Part shown: positions 1 through 8,569 of the stretch, piece after piece | Numbering within the stretch: position 1 is the stretch's first letter | Layout: each line of letters opens with the position of its first letter | Assembly (NCBI GenBank): GCA_021151835.1 | Contig: JAGKWO010000006.1 | Coordinates: 62,001-126,000, forward strand | DNA: 64,000 nucleotides | Source: Gammaproteobacteria bacterium | Lineage (GTDB): Bacteria; Pseudomonadota; Gammaproteobacteria; Pseudomonadales; Cellvibrionaceae | Reading direction: 5' to 3' | Translations under genes and position numbers: made by a program | Notes under the pieces: model-generated | The model's input: only the letters and a program-made list of their open reading frames with translations | The model's database searches: none | Told to the model about the DNA's origin: nothing

Positions 1-1
1 T

Positions 2-1903
2 ACCCACGCTTACAATAATAAACAATTAGTGATGATTAACCTGATTCCCACCAACGACGACAGACTGAAGTTTGAGGTGAATAAATCCAACATCATTAAC
101 CACGGCTTGACCCCATTGCCCGAATTAATTCTGAATGGCGGGACTGAAATTGACGTTGCCAAATTGTATCGCGAGGGGCAAGCGTCATTGGTTGCGTTGC
201 AAAAGCAATTGCAAGGCCGTGAAAAGACATTAAACGAGCTAACGCTTTCTATTCAAAAGCAAGAGGCCACCAATGAACAGTTGGAAGAGCAGATGGCTTC
301 GCTCAATCAAAATATCCAGAAGAGTGATACATTGATTGCCCAGCAAAAATTGCAACTGCAAGACCAGCAAACGCAAATTGAGGCTAACAAGCTTGAGCGC
401 GAAAACTTATTGCAGGAAGTCACCCGGCGCACTAAAGAGCTGGATGAACAGCAACAACATTTGAATACCATTGTTAACGAAATTGATGTGCGCGAAAAAC
501 GCCTTACCTACCTCAACAACACCATCAAATCGCAAGAAGATATTATCCTCAAACAAAAAGCGGCGATTGTTAACCTGGATGAGTTAGTCGATTCACAACA
601 AGTGGCACTGCGTTATTTGTGGGGCTCGGTCATTTTGGGGGCGCTGTTAATTGTTACAGTATTGATCGCCTATACCGTCAAACGCCGCGATAACCAACGG
701 CTGGCAGCACACAGCCAGGATTTGCAAATGGCCCGTGATCGCCTGGCGATTGCCAAACGTAAAGCGGAAGATGCAAGCCAGGCGAAGAGCGAATTTTTAT
801 CGCTGATGAGCCACGAACTGCGTACACCTTTGCAAGCCATTATTGGTTATACCGAAGTGGTTATCGAAGAATTAAAGCTGGCTGACGATGAGCATCACGT
901 TAAGGATTTGACGCGCGTCATTTTGAATAGCGAGCGCTTGTTGAAATTAATTAACAGTGTGCTCGACCTGGCCAAAATTGAATCCGGGCGCATGGAGCTG
1001 GATTTGACGGAAGTAAAACTTTCCAGCCTGGTTGAAGAGGCATCAAACACTGTTGCACCGCTGCTTGAGCGCAACGCCATTCGTCTGCTGGTAGATGTGG
1101 ATGATGGTGAATTCCTGCCGAAGGCCGATCCGGAAAAGCTATTGCATATCCTGATTAATTTATTGGGCAATGCAATTAAATTCGCCCCTAACGGGCAAGT
1201 ACGAATTAAGGCCTATCACCAACCCAAACGTATTTATATCAGCGTATCCGATAGTGGCATTGGAATTTCTGCCGAACAGCAAGTGGGTATTTTTGATCCA
1301 TTTAAACAGGCTGACTCCGGAACAACCCGCAAATTCCAGGGCAGTGGCCTGGGGCTTTCCATTACTCGCCAGTTATGTGAATTGATGGGGGGTAGTATCC
1401 GTGTTGAAAGCGAGCTGGGAAAGGGCGCCAAGTTTATTATCGAGTTGCCCTTGCCGATGAATCCTACTCCGGTTGCCCTGATTAAAAAGGATGCCGAAGA
1501 AAATTATCCCACTGCGCCCTTATCCAATCCGGTTGCCGCGGGTGAGCATGTGGTGATGATTGATGATGATCCGGCGTTCCTGGATATTATGTCGCGCACC
1601 ATTCGCGCGGAAGGCTACGAAGTTCATACCGCAAGTGATGCGGAATCCGGCTGGCGGTTAATCCAGGCAATAAAACCGCAAGTGATTACCCTGGATTTAT
1701 TATTGCCCGACCAACATGGCTGGATTTTATTTGAGCGGATTAAAGACGACCCGGATGTGCGTGATATCCCGGTGATTGTGGTATCCATGATTGAAGAGCG
1801 TAAACGCTTTAATCGCCAGCCCGCTGAAGAGTATTTAACCAAACCGGTTAAACGCGAAACACTGAAATTGGCAGTGCAACGCCTGGCACCGCGCAAAAGT
1901 TAG
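2..1903 (+). CDS. YfiR-domain hybrid sensor histidine kinase, 5' end cut by the window
   Basis: The reading frame is open to the left edge (codons T-H-A-Y-N-N-K-Q-L before the first possible GTG at 29), so the true start lies upstream. The first visible residues ('MINLIPTNDDRLKFEVN', then a Gly-Leu-rich stretch) look like the end of a YfiR/DUF4154 periplasmic domain. Numbered from the GTG, there follow a long coiled coil (about 45-190), one membrane helix (about 197-216), a HisKA domain with His262 in 'SHELRTPLQAIIGY', an ATPase domain with N, G1 ('DSGIGIS') and G2 ('GSGLGLS') boxes, and a C-terminal receiver with phosphoacceptor Asp in 'ITLDLLLPDQHG'. No HPt or output domain is present, so the phosphate probably passes to a partner. 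The TonB receptor gene follows after about 200 bp. The YfiR assignment rests on its last residues only. Confidence 0.85.
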   Translation, partial: THAYNNKQLVMINLIPTNDDRLKFEVNKSNIINHGLTPLPELILNGGTEIDVAKLYREGQASLVALQKQLQGREKTLNELTLSIQKQEATNEQLEEQMASLNQNIQKSDTLIAQQKLQLQDQQTQIEANKLERENLLQEVTRRTKELDEQQQHLNTIVNEIDVREKRLTYLNNTIKSQEDIILKQKAAIVNLDELVDSQQVALRYLWGSVILGALLIVTVLIAYTVKRRDNQRLAAHSQDLQMARDRLAIAKRKAEDASQAKSEFLSLMSHELRTPLQAIIGYTEVVIEELKLADDEHHVKDLTRVILNSERLLKLINSVLDLAKIESGRMELDLTEVKLSSLVEEASNTVAPLLERNAIRLLVDVDDGEFLPKADPEKLLHILINLLGNAIKFAPNGQVRIKAYHQPKRIYISVSDSGIGISAEQQVGIFDPFKQADSGTTRKFQGSGLGLSITRQLCELMGGSIRVESELGKGAKFIIELPLPMNPTPVALIKKDAEENYPTAPLSNPVAAGEHVVMIDDDPAFLDIMSRTIRAEGYEVHTASDAESGWRLIQAIKPQVITLDLLLPDQHGWILFERIKDDPDVRDIPVIVVSMIEERKRFNRQPAEEYLTKPVKRETLKLAVQRLAPRKS

Positions 1904-2108
1904 TTTAAGGTGCTTTGCTTTCATATAAAGTTAAACTAGTCTTACCGTTCTGCTTAGTAAAAAAAGTACTTAGGCATCCTTGGAAATTCTCAAGTAAATA
2001 AGAGTACCCGGCAAATAAAATCATTACGGCTTATCGTAGTTTGGGTCAGAAGTATTGAGTGGTTCAGTCAGCGGAATGACGCAAGCCCTTATTTAACAGG
2101 TTGTCATT

Positions 2109-4265
2109 ATGCGCTTGTCACCTACAGCAAAATTTGCGCTGGCGTTAGTTCCCGCTGTTATTGCTATTGCCGCCCGGGCTGCTACCGAGCCAAATACATC
2201 CACAGACGATTTTTATAATTTATCGCTTGCCGAATTGGGCCAGGTGGAAATTTCTATTGCCACCGGTAACAGGACTCCCCTGGATCGCGCACCCGCCGCC
2301 GCGACAGTCATTACCGCCAGCGAAATCCAGGCGATGGGCGCACGCAACCTGAATGAAGTATTGGAAACTGTTCCCGGCTTGCATGTTTCACTATCGAGTT
2401 TGAGCCGTCTGGATTCGGTGTATTCCATTCGCGGTATCCATACCGGATTTAATCCGCAGGTTTTATTGATGATGAACGGTGTTCCTGTGCAATCCAGTTT
2501 GCAAGGGGGTCGTCCTTCGTTATTACGCGTTCCAACCACCAGTATTGATCGGATTGAAATTATTCGTGGCCCCGGTTCTGCCGTTTACGGTGCTGATGCC
2601 TATTCCGGTGTTATTAACGTTATTACCAAAGATTCCTCGTCCATTAATGCAACCAGATTGGGTGGTGGTGCGGGTTCATTTGGTGGCAGGGATCTGTGGT
2701 TGCAAACAGCGACGGAATGGCAGGATTGGGGAATATCCCTGAATCTGGCCTACCAGGAAAGCAACGGGGATAAAGACCGTGTTGTAACGGCGGATTTGCA
2801 ATCGCTGCTCGATTCGGGGCTCGGTACCCATGCATCGAACGCTCCCGGTGCCTTATCAACCCGTTACCAGATTCTGGATACCCATGTGGCGTTGACCGGG
2901 GAGCGGACCCAAATCAATTTGTGGAGCTGGATTTCCAACGATGCAGGCATTGGTGCGGGTGGTGCCCAGGCGCTGGATTTTGATGGAAATGATGAAAGTA
3001 ATCTGGTGTTGCTGGATGCAACGCATCATTTCAATACCTCCGGTGGCGAATGGAACAACAGTATCCGTTTCAGCTACCTGTATTACGATTTGCAAACACG
3101 CTTTACGTTGCTACCGGCGGGTAGCCTCATTCCCATCGGTGCAGACGGTAACGTGAATGCAGTTGCGCCGGCGGGTTTGATCGCTTTTCCCGATGGGTTA
3201 ATCGGACAACCCGGACAAGAGTCTGTTGATACCCAGGTGGATTTGATTTCAATTTACTCGGGCTGGGAATCTCATCGGATAAGGATGGCGATTGGCTCGA
3301 AACACCAAACTCTGGAAGCGCGTGAATATAAAAATTTTGGTCCAGGTGTGATCACGCAAATGGTGCCTGTTGTCTCGGGAACAGTGACTGATGTTAGCAA
3401 CACGGATTATGTTTTTCTGCCCGATAGTTCGCGCACTATTGGTTACTTGTCGCTGCAGGATGAATGGCAACTTACCTCGTCATTGGAGCTGACCACCGGT
3501 GTTCGTTACGACGATTATTCCGATTTTGGTGGCACCACTAATCCACGTATTGCATTGGTGTGGGCAAATACAGAAGCGCTGACTACCAAGTTGCTCTATG
3601 GCAGCGCATTTCGTGCACCTTCATTTATGGAGTTGCGGGCGAAGAATAATCCGGTCGCATTGGGCAACCCCAACCTGGACCCGGAAAAAATAAATACTCT
3701 CGAGTTGTCATTTAATTATTTGATTACACCGGCCCTGCAAACCTCATTGACTGTTTTCAATTATGAAGCGCGCGACATGATTGAATTTGTATCTGAAAGC
3801 GTTGCCTACATTAAAAATGCCCAAAACGTGCGCGATCAGGACGGTGAGGGTTTTGAATTGGAATTTAATTGGAAACCTGCATCATCCCTGCATTTTTCCG
3901 GTAGCTATTCTTATCAGGACGCCAGGGTAGTCGCGACTGACCAGCCCGTTGCCGATGCACCGGGACAGCAAATAAAAATGAATATGAATTGGGAGTTTGC
4001 CCATGAATGGGCAGTCAATAGCCAACTGGTATTTATTGCCGACCGCAAGCGCCGCGAAGGTGACTTGCGCCCGCCTGTTGACGATTTTGCACTCATGGAT
4101 TTTGCTGTTAAGCGTAAAAATATTTTGCCGCAACTTGATGCCTCGCTAGTGGTTAAAAATATCGCAAACGCTGATGCCCGCGAACCGGGCAGCAGTGAAA
4201 TCAGCGATGATTATCCATTGGAGTCGCGCAGTGTCTGGCTGCAAGTAAGTTATCAATTCGATTAA
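2109..4265 (+). CDS. TonB-dependent outer-membrane receptor
   Basis: A 718-residue protein with an N-terminal signal peptide ending near 'AIAARA', a plug domain (about 40-170; 'RAPAAATVITASEIQ', 'LNEVLETVPGLHVS', 'IEIIRGPGSAVYGADAYSGVINVITK') and a long beta-barrel ending in 'VWLQVSYQFD', with the usual C-terminal aromatic residue. It should import a bulky ligand through the outer membrane using TonB-ExbBD energy. The ligand cannot be read from the sequence. It has no N-terminal secretin-like (STN) signalling extension. It lies between a YfiR-type hybrid kinase and two citrate-synthase-fold genes on the same strand; a 34-bp gap to the next gene suggests co-transcription. No obvious Fur box was seen upstream, so an iron role is not supported directly. 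Confidence 0.93.
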   Translation: MRLSPTAKFALALVPAVIAIAARAATEPNTSTDDFYNLSLAELGQVEISIATGNRTPLDRAPAAATVITASEIQAMGARNLNEVLETVPGLHVSLSSLSRLDSVYSIRGIHTGFNPQVLLMMNGVPVQSSLQGGRPSLLRVPTTSIDRIEIIRGPGSAVYGADAYSGVINVITKDSSSINATRLGGGAGSFGGRDLWLQTATEWQDWGISLNLAYQESNGDKDRVVTADLQSLLDSGLGTHASNAPGALSTRYQILDTHVALTGERTQINLWSWISNDAGIGAGGAQALDFDGNDESNLVLLDATHHFNTSGGEWNNSIRFSYLYYDLQTRFTLLPAGSLIPIGADGNVNAVAPAGLIAFPDGLIGQPGQESVDTQVDLISIYSGWESHRIRMAIGSKHQTLEAREYKNFGPGVITQMVPVVSGTVTDVSNTDYVFLPDSSRTIGYLSLQDEWQLTSSLELTTGVRYDDYSDFGGTTNPRIALVWANTEALTTKLLYGSAFRAPSFMELRAKNNPVALGNPNLDPEKINTLELSFNYLITPALQTSLTVFNYEARDMIEFVSESVAYIKNAQNVRDQDGEGFELEFNWKPASSLHFSGSYSYQDARVVATDQPVADAPGQQIKMNMNWEFAHEWAVNSQLVFIADRKRREGDLRPPVDDFALMDFAVKRKNILPQLDASLVVKNIANADAREPGSSEISDDYPLESRSVWLQVSYQFD

Positions 4266-4299
4266 TTATTTCCTTCACGTAATCTCCGAGCGACCGCAC

Positions 4300-5118
4300 A
4301 TGCAAGAACCCAAACACGATCAGGTGCGCAGCCGCAATGAACCTTTTGTGGCGAAGACATCAACGCGTATATGGCAGGAAACGCCGAGCATTGATAACCC
4401 CTATATTGCGCGCGAGGCATCCTGTTATGGATATGATTTGCTTGAGTTGATGAGCAAGCGCTCATTCGCTGATGTTTTTTATTTATTATTTCGCGGTGAA
4501 TTGCCCACGCCTGACGAAGCACAACTCTTTGAAGCACTGATGATTGGTTTGATTAATCCCGGGCCGCGGCATCCGGCTACGCGTGCAGCAATGAATGTGG
4601 GCGTTGGCAAAACCAATCCCTTGCATATTTTGCCGATTGCGAGTGCGGTGCTCGGTGGTGATTATCTTGGTGGAGGTGAGCTGGAAAATGCCATGCGTTT
4701 TTTGCGTAAACACCAAGCGTCATCAATACCGGAATTAGTAATGCCGTGGACCAATGCAGGGGCATCACCGGAAAACCTTGCCGGGCACGGGATTTACGGT
4801 TTCGGTCAAAAATACGGTGGAGTGGATTTACTAACCCGTTCGATTGCTGAACAGTTGCTGGCGTTGCCGGGGGCGGGTAATTGTTTGCGTTTCGGCCAGC
4901 AACTGGCTGAAGCCCTGAACCCCTATGGAATAGGGTGGTCAAGTACCGGTGTTGCTGCTGCCGTGTTCGCTGATTTGGGTTTTCACCCCCGCGCCGGTGG
5001 CTGCTTGTTCCAATTACTCGGTGCGCCCGGTCTGGTTGCCCATGGCCTGGAACTCGCCAACAAACCAATTACTGCAATGCCTTTTGTGAGTGATGATAAT
5101 TATGTTATCGAACGATAA
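4300..5118 (+). CDS. Citrate-synthase-fold protein A, apparently without catalytic residues
   Basis: A 272-residue protein resembling the helical core of citrate synthase and citryl-CoA lyase: 'SCYGYDLLELMSKRSFADV' matches the 'GYDI..LAE.SSFEEV' region, and 'RHPATRAAMNVGVGKTNPLH' and 'VLGGDYLGGGELENAM' match the 'GGNPG...GDHHGGA' region. By eye, the three catalytic positions of the family (His of 'GxLHGGA', His of 'GFGHxxY', Asp of 'NxDxxxA') are replaced, giving 'DYLGGG', 'YGFGQKYGG' and 'SSTGVAAAVF'. It may therefore bind a CoA ester or organic acid, or act as a scaffold, rather than catalyse the classical reaction. It overlaps protein B by 17 bp, implying translational coupling and possibly a heteromer. 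It follows the TonB receptor by 34 bp. Confidence 0.75.
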   Translation: MQEPKHDQVRSRNEPFVAKTSTRIWQETPSIDNPYIAREASCYGYDLLELMSKRSFADVFYLLFRGELPTPDEAQLFEALMIGLINPGPRHPATRAAMNVGVGKTNPLHILPIASAVLGGDYLGGGELENAMRFLRKHQASSIPELVMPWTNAGASPENLAGHGIYGFGQKYGGVDLLTRSIAEQLLALPGAGNCLRFGQQLAEALNPYGIGWSSTGVAAAVFADLGFHPRAGGCLFQLLGAPGLVAHGLELANKPITAMPFVSDDNYVIER

Positions 5119-5968
5119 AAAAACATCATCCGTTTCTTCTCATACCAGGGTAACGATTGTCGATTTTCTTGAGCAACAGCGCGGGAAAATCGTGAGCAAT
5201 ACCGGTGGCTGGTTTCCCGGTAAAGGTGTGTTTGCGCACGGCTATTCCATGCTGGAAGAATTGGTTGGGGAAAAATCCTATTTTCAAATCCTGATCCTGA
5301 ATGCAACCGGAAAATTGGTGAGTAAGGAACTCGCGGATTGGGTGGAGGCCATTTATGGTTGCTTGAGTTGGCCGGACCCGCGCATCTGGTGTAATCAGAT
5401 TGGTGCGCTGGCGGGCACTGCGCGCACGTCGGTTGTAGCGGCCACTACCATCGGTTCACTGGCTGCCGACTCGCGCTCCTATGGCCCTTATACACTCCTT
5501 GATGGTTTACGCTTTATCCAGGATGCCCATGCCCAGCATTTAACCGGTGCCAGCGCTGAAGAAATTGTGCGGCGGATTACGGCGGCCAATCGAGGCAAAC
5601 CTTATATCGTTGGTTACATTCGCCCGATTGCCAAGGGTGATGAACGCCTTGAAGCGATGGAACGCTACGCAAAAAAATTGGGGTTTACCATTGGGTCACA
5701 TTTAACACTTGCTTATGCCATTGAAAAAGTATTGCTACTGGAATTTGATGAAGGCATGAATATCAATGGGTATATGTCAGCGTTTTTGTCGGACCAGGGC
5801 TTCACGCCGGAAGAGGTGTACCAAATGTTTGCTGCGATGGTAGCGAGCGGCGTGACAGCGTGTTACCTGGATACTTATCGCCGTCCACCGGATACATTTT
5901 TACCGCTGCGCTGTGACGATATTGATTATCAGGGGCCGCCCCGGCGGGTTGTGCCTGATAGTAAATAA
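5102..5968 (+). CDS. Citrate-synthase-fold protein B, apparently without catalytic residues
   Basis: A 288-residue second member of the pair. The ATG at 5102 is preferred over upstream GTG/ATG codons because it gives a normal hydrophilic N-terminus; it lies inside the end of protein A. Citrate-synthase-like landmarks are 'RIWCNQIGALAGTARTS', 'YGPYTLLDGLRFIQDA', 'YIVGYIRPIAKGDERLEAME' (family 'GFGHPVYRDGDPRAEAL') and 'MNINGYMSAFLSDQGF' (family 'NVDGALAALLLDLGF'). By eye, the second catalytic His becomes Arg ('GYIRP'), the catalytic Asp becomes Asn ('NIN'), and the first His becomes Tyr ('GPYT'). Paralogy with protein A suggests an ancient duplication with joint loss of chemistry. The gene ends directly before a strong terminator, so it is the last of its operon. 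Confidence 0.75.
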   Translation: MLSNDKKTSSVSSHTRVTIVDFLEQQRGKIVSNTGGWFPGKGVFAHGYSMLEELVGEKSYFQILILNATGKLVSKELADWVEAIYGCLSWPDPRIWCNQIGALAGTARTSVVAATTIGSLAADSRSYGPYTLLDGLRFIQDAHAQHLTGASAEEIVRRITAANRGKPYIVGYIRPIAKGDERLEAMERYAKKLGFTIGSHLTLAYAIEKVLLLEFDEGMNINGYMSAFLSDQGFTPEEVYQMFAAMVASGVTACYLDTYRRPPDTFLPLRCDDIDYQGPPRRVVPDSK

Positions 5969-5971
5969 TAA

Positions 5972-6009
5972 AAATACAATGGGGCTGAATATCCAGCCCC
6001 ATTGTATTT
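5972..6009. terminator. Bidirectional intrinsic terminator, 16-bp perfect stem
   Basis: A perfect 16-bp inverted repeat (left arm 5972-5987, loop AATATC, right arm 5994-6009) with a GC-rich core and A/T-rich outer arms that give a U-tract in either direction. It lies between the convergent citrate-synthase-fold gene and ybaL and should stop transcription from both sides. Confidence 0.9.
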
Positions 6010-6030
6010 CGGTAACCGGCAATTTAATTT

Positions 6031-7755
6031 TCAATGAGCCGGTTGCGGTGTGCCGAGTTTTCCCATGCGCAACAAAACATGCTCTGCCATACCGCTGGCC
6101 AGTTGTTGTTCGCTGAGGAATACCTTGCCGATATTTTCCTGCGCCCAGAGTTCGGCTTCATCTTCATTGTGGGTGCGGATAACTGTTTCAATTTTCGGGT
6201 TCAATTGGCGCGCGATATCAATCATCTTGCGCACATGGAAAGTATTGGCGGTTGCTGCAACCAACATACCTGCTTGCGCAATGTGCGCCTGGATCAACAC
6301 ATTTGGATCGGCGGCATCACCGCATACAGCGGGAATATTTTTTGCGCGCAGTTGTTCAACGATTTCGCGATTCGCATCGGCAACTACGTAGGGAATATTT
6401 TTGGAATCCAGTATTTTCGCAATCCGTTTACCTACGCGGCCATAGCCAACCAGCACCACCTGGCCTGCAAGGAAGGTATCGGCGGTGCTCATCGGCAGCA
6501 CTGCCAGCGGGTCGGCACTGGCTTCCAGTTTGCGCGCGAAGTCGGAATGATTTCTCGCCCAGCGCTGCAATGGCTCCAGGCCGGCAAACATCAACGAGTT
6601 AAGGGCGATGGACACCAGGGCACCGGCCAGAATCAGATTTTGGCCTGTACTATCCATTAATCCCAGGCTCATACACAGCCCGGCGAGGATAAATGAAAAC
6701 TCGCCGATCTGCGCAAGGCTCGCGCCTACGGTCAGGGCGGTATTCAGCGGGTAACGGAACATCAACACCAGCGCCACAGCCACAATTGTTTTGCCGAACA
6801 TAATAATAGCTACAACAGTAAGCACTTTCAGTGGTTCGTTAATGAGAATATGGAAATCAAACAGCATGCCGACCGAGACAAAAAACAGGACCGCAAACGC
6901 ATCGCGCAATGGCAGTGACTCATCGGCCGCGCGATGGCTGAATTCAGATTCGCGCAGCATCATGCCCGCAAAGAACGCACCCAGTGCGAACGACACATCA
7001 AACAGCGCAGCCGAGCCATAAGCCACACCCACCGCGGTAGCGATCACGCAGAGGCTGAATAATTCGCGTGAACCGGTACCTGCAACCCACCACAAAAACT
7101 TGGGCAACAAGCGTTTGCCGACGATTAACATAAAAGCAATAAAGGCGATCACCTTACCGATGGTAAAGGCAATGGTTACACCAACGTTACTGCTGATGGG
7201 TTCATGGCCGGCCCCCGCACTGTGGCCACCCAGCAATACCGCAAAGGCCGGCAACAGTACCAGCACCAATACCATTACCAGGTCTTCAACCACCAGCCAG
7301 CCGACAGCGATCCTGCCATTGATACTGTCGATAACCCCCCGTGCTTCCAGCGCTTTGAGCAGCACGACGGTACTGGCTACCGATAACGCCAGGCCAAAGA
7401 CAATGGACTCGCCGGCGCTCCAGCCCCACCAGAGCCCGGCACCGGCACCCAGCGCTGTTGCCACTGCAATCTGCACAATCGCACCGGGAATGGCGATGCG
7501 TTTTACCGCCAGCAAGTCATCAATGGAGAAATGCAGGCCCACACCGAACATCAGCAGCATCACGCCGATTTCAGCGAGCTGTGCGGTGAGTTCCATGTCA
7601 GCCACGAAACCGGGAGTATAAGGTCCTACGATAATGCCTGCGATCAAATAACCCACCAGAGGGGGCATGCGCAGGCGCGTGACAAGGAAGCCGAGGATCA
7701 TTGCCAGCCCAAGGCCGGCGGCGATAGTGGTAATCAAGGTAATGTTATGGGGCAT
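6031..7755 (-). CDS. ybaL: YbaL-type cation/proton antiporter with RCK (TrkA-N) domain
   Basis: A 574-residue protein starting at 'MPHNITLITT', which aligns by memory with the E. coli YbaL start; an in-frame ATG 57 bp upstream would only add an unlikely leader. The N-terminal about 390 residues are the Na/H-exchanger fold of the CPA2 family with about 12 membrane helices, including 'PPLVGYLIAGIIVGPYTPGFV' (21 residues shown here as a landmark region rather than a motif boundary), 'LMFGVGLHFS', 'STVVLLKALE' and 'FDVSFALGAFFAGM'. The C-terminus is a Rossmann RCK domain starting at 'QVVLVGYGRVGKRIA' (GxGxxG) that binds NAD(H) or nucleotides and gates transport. The likely role is K+ or Na+ efflux coupled to proton entry in the inner membrane. 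The gene stands alone between a terminator and a divergent DUF1993 gene. Confidence 0.92.
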   Translation of the reverse strand: MPHNITLITTIAAGLGLAMILGFLVTRLRMPPLVGYLIAGIIVGPYTPGFVADMELTAQLAEIGVMLLMFGVGLHFSIDDLLAVKRIAIPGAIVQIAVATALGAGAGLWWGWSAGESIVFGLALSVASTVVLLKALEARGVIDSINGRIAVGWLVVEDLVMVLVLVLLPAFAVLLGGHSAGAGHEPISSNVGVTIAFTIGKVIAFIAFMLIVGKRLLPKFLWWVAGTGSRELFSLCVIATAVGVAYGSAALFDVSFALGAFFAGMMLRESEFSHRAADESLPLRDAFAVLFFVSVGMLFDFHILINEPLKVLTVVAIIMFGKTIVAVALVLMFRYPLNTALTVGASLAQIGEFSFILAGLCMSLGLMDSTGQNLILAGALVSIALNSLMFAGLEPLQRWARNHSDFARKLEASADPLAVLPMSTADTFLAGQVVLVGYGRVGKRIAKILDSKNIPYVVADANREIVEQLRAKNIPAVCGDAADPNVLIQAHIAQAGMLVAATANTFHVRKMIDIARQLNPKIETVIRTHNEDEAELWAQENIGKVFLSEQQLASGMAEHVLLRMGKLGTPQPAH

Positions 7756-7961
7756 GGTGGCATCTTTTCTTAAGGGGTGAGGGCGGACTATAAAGGCAGA
7801 AAATAAAATCATGCAACCGCAGGATTTTCATCTGGCGCCATTGAATAGCATCGCTGGCAGCCCCAAATTGCCTCGACCGTGTATTTTCAGGCAGTTTTCC
7901 GGTGTTTTGGTGGCGATTAATCGCTTTATGTAAATTTGCGTTAATTTGTGGGGATAAGGCT

Positions 7962-8474
7962 ATGTTTTACGATTTAACCGTTGTGCAGTTCAGCAAGGTA
8001 CTCAACAACCTCAGTCATTTTCTGGGTAAAGCGGCAGCCCATGCCGAAGCGAAAAAGTTTGATGTCACAGTGCTGCTCAACTCGCGTTTGGCACCGGATC
8101 AATTCAACTTCATCCGGCAGGTACAAATTGCATGCGATACCGCCAAGCTGGGCGTAGCGCGGTTGACGGGGAAGGTTGAATCAGCCCCCTCCCATCCGGA
8201 TACCGAAACCACCTTGCCGGAATTAAAAGCGCGTATCCAGTCAGTGCTGGATTATCTTGCCAGCTTTAAACCGGAAGATTTTGCGGACACCGCCGAACGC
8301 CACATCAGCCAACCGCGTTGGGAGGGCAAATACCTGACCGGATACGAATTTGCCATTCAACATGTGATCCCCAACATCTATTTCCACACCACCACCGCCT
8401 ACGCAATCCTGCGTCATAACGGCGTTGATCTGGGCAAGAAAGATTATCTTGGAAGCCTGCCTTACAAAAGTTAA
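7962..8474 (+). CDS. DUF1993 family protein
   Basis: A 170-residue soluble protein beginning 'MFYDLTVVQFSKVLNNL', typical of the DUF1993 family, a helical fold related to DinB-like proteins. The ATG at 7962 is chosen because a purine-rich GGGATAAGG site lies just before it and the residues upstream do not fit the family. Other landmarks are 'FDVTVLLNSRLAPDQF', 'FIRQVQIACDTAK' and the C-terminal 'FHTTTAYAILRHNGVDLGK'. Family members are common single-copy bacterial proteins without a proven activity. It is divergent from ybaL, and no functional clue comes from the neighbours. Confidence 0.88.
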   Translation: MFYDLTVVQFSKVLNNLSHFLGKAAAHAEAKKFDVTVLLNSRLAPDQFNFIRQVQIACDTAKLGVARLTGKVESAPSHPDTETTLPELKARIQSVLDYLASFKPEDFADTAERHISQPRWEGKYLTGYEFAIQHVIPNIYFHTTTAYAILRHNGVDLGKKDYLGSLPYKS

Positions 8475-8569
8475 TATGGCGCATTAACCAACACGCAGTG
8501 CTGTTCATTGGCTAGAGTGGGCAGTACTGCGAGTACACATGTAGAAAAACGACAATAAGGATGCGCGCT

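Noticed and set aside
7100..7621. Long plus-strand frame opposite ybaL
   Set aside because: It is low-complexity Thr/Ser/Ala sequence, an antisense shadow of a membrane protein gene.
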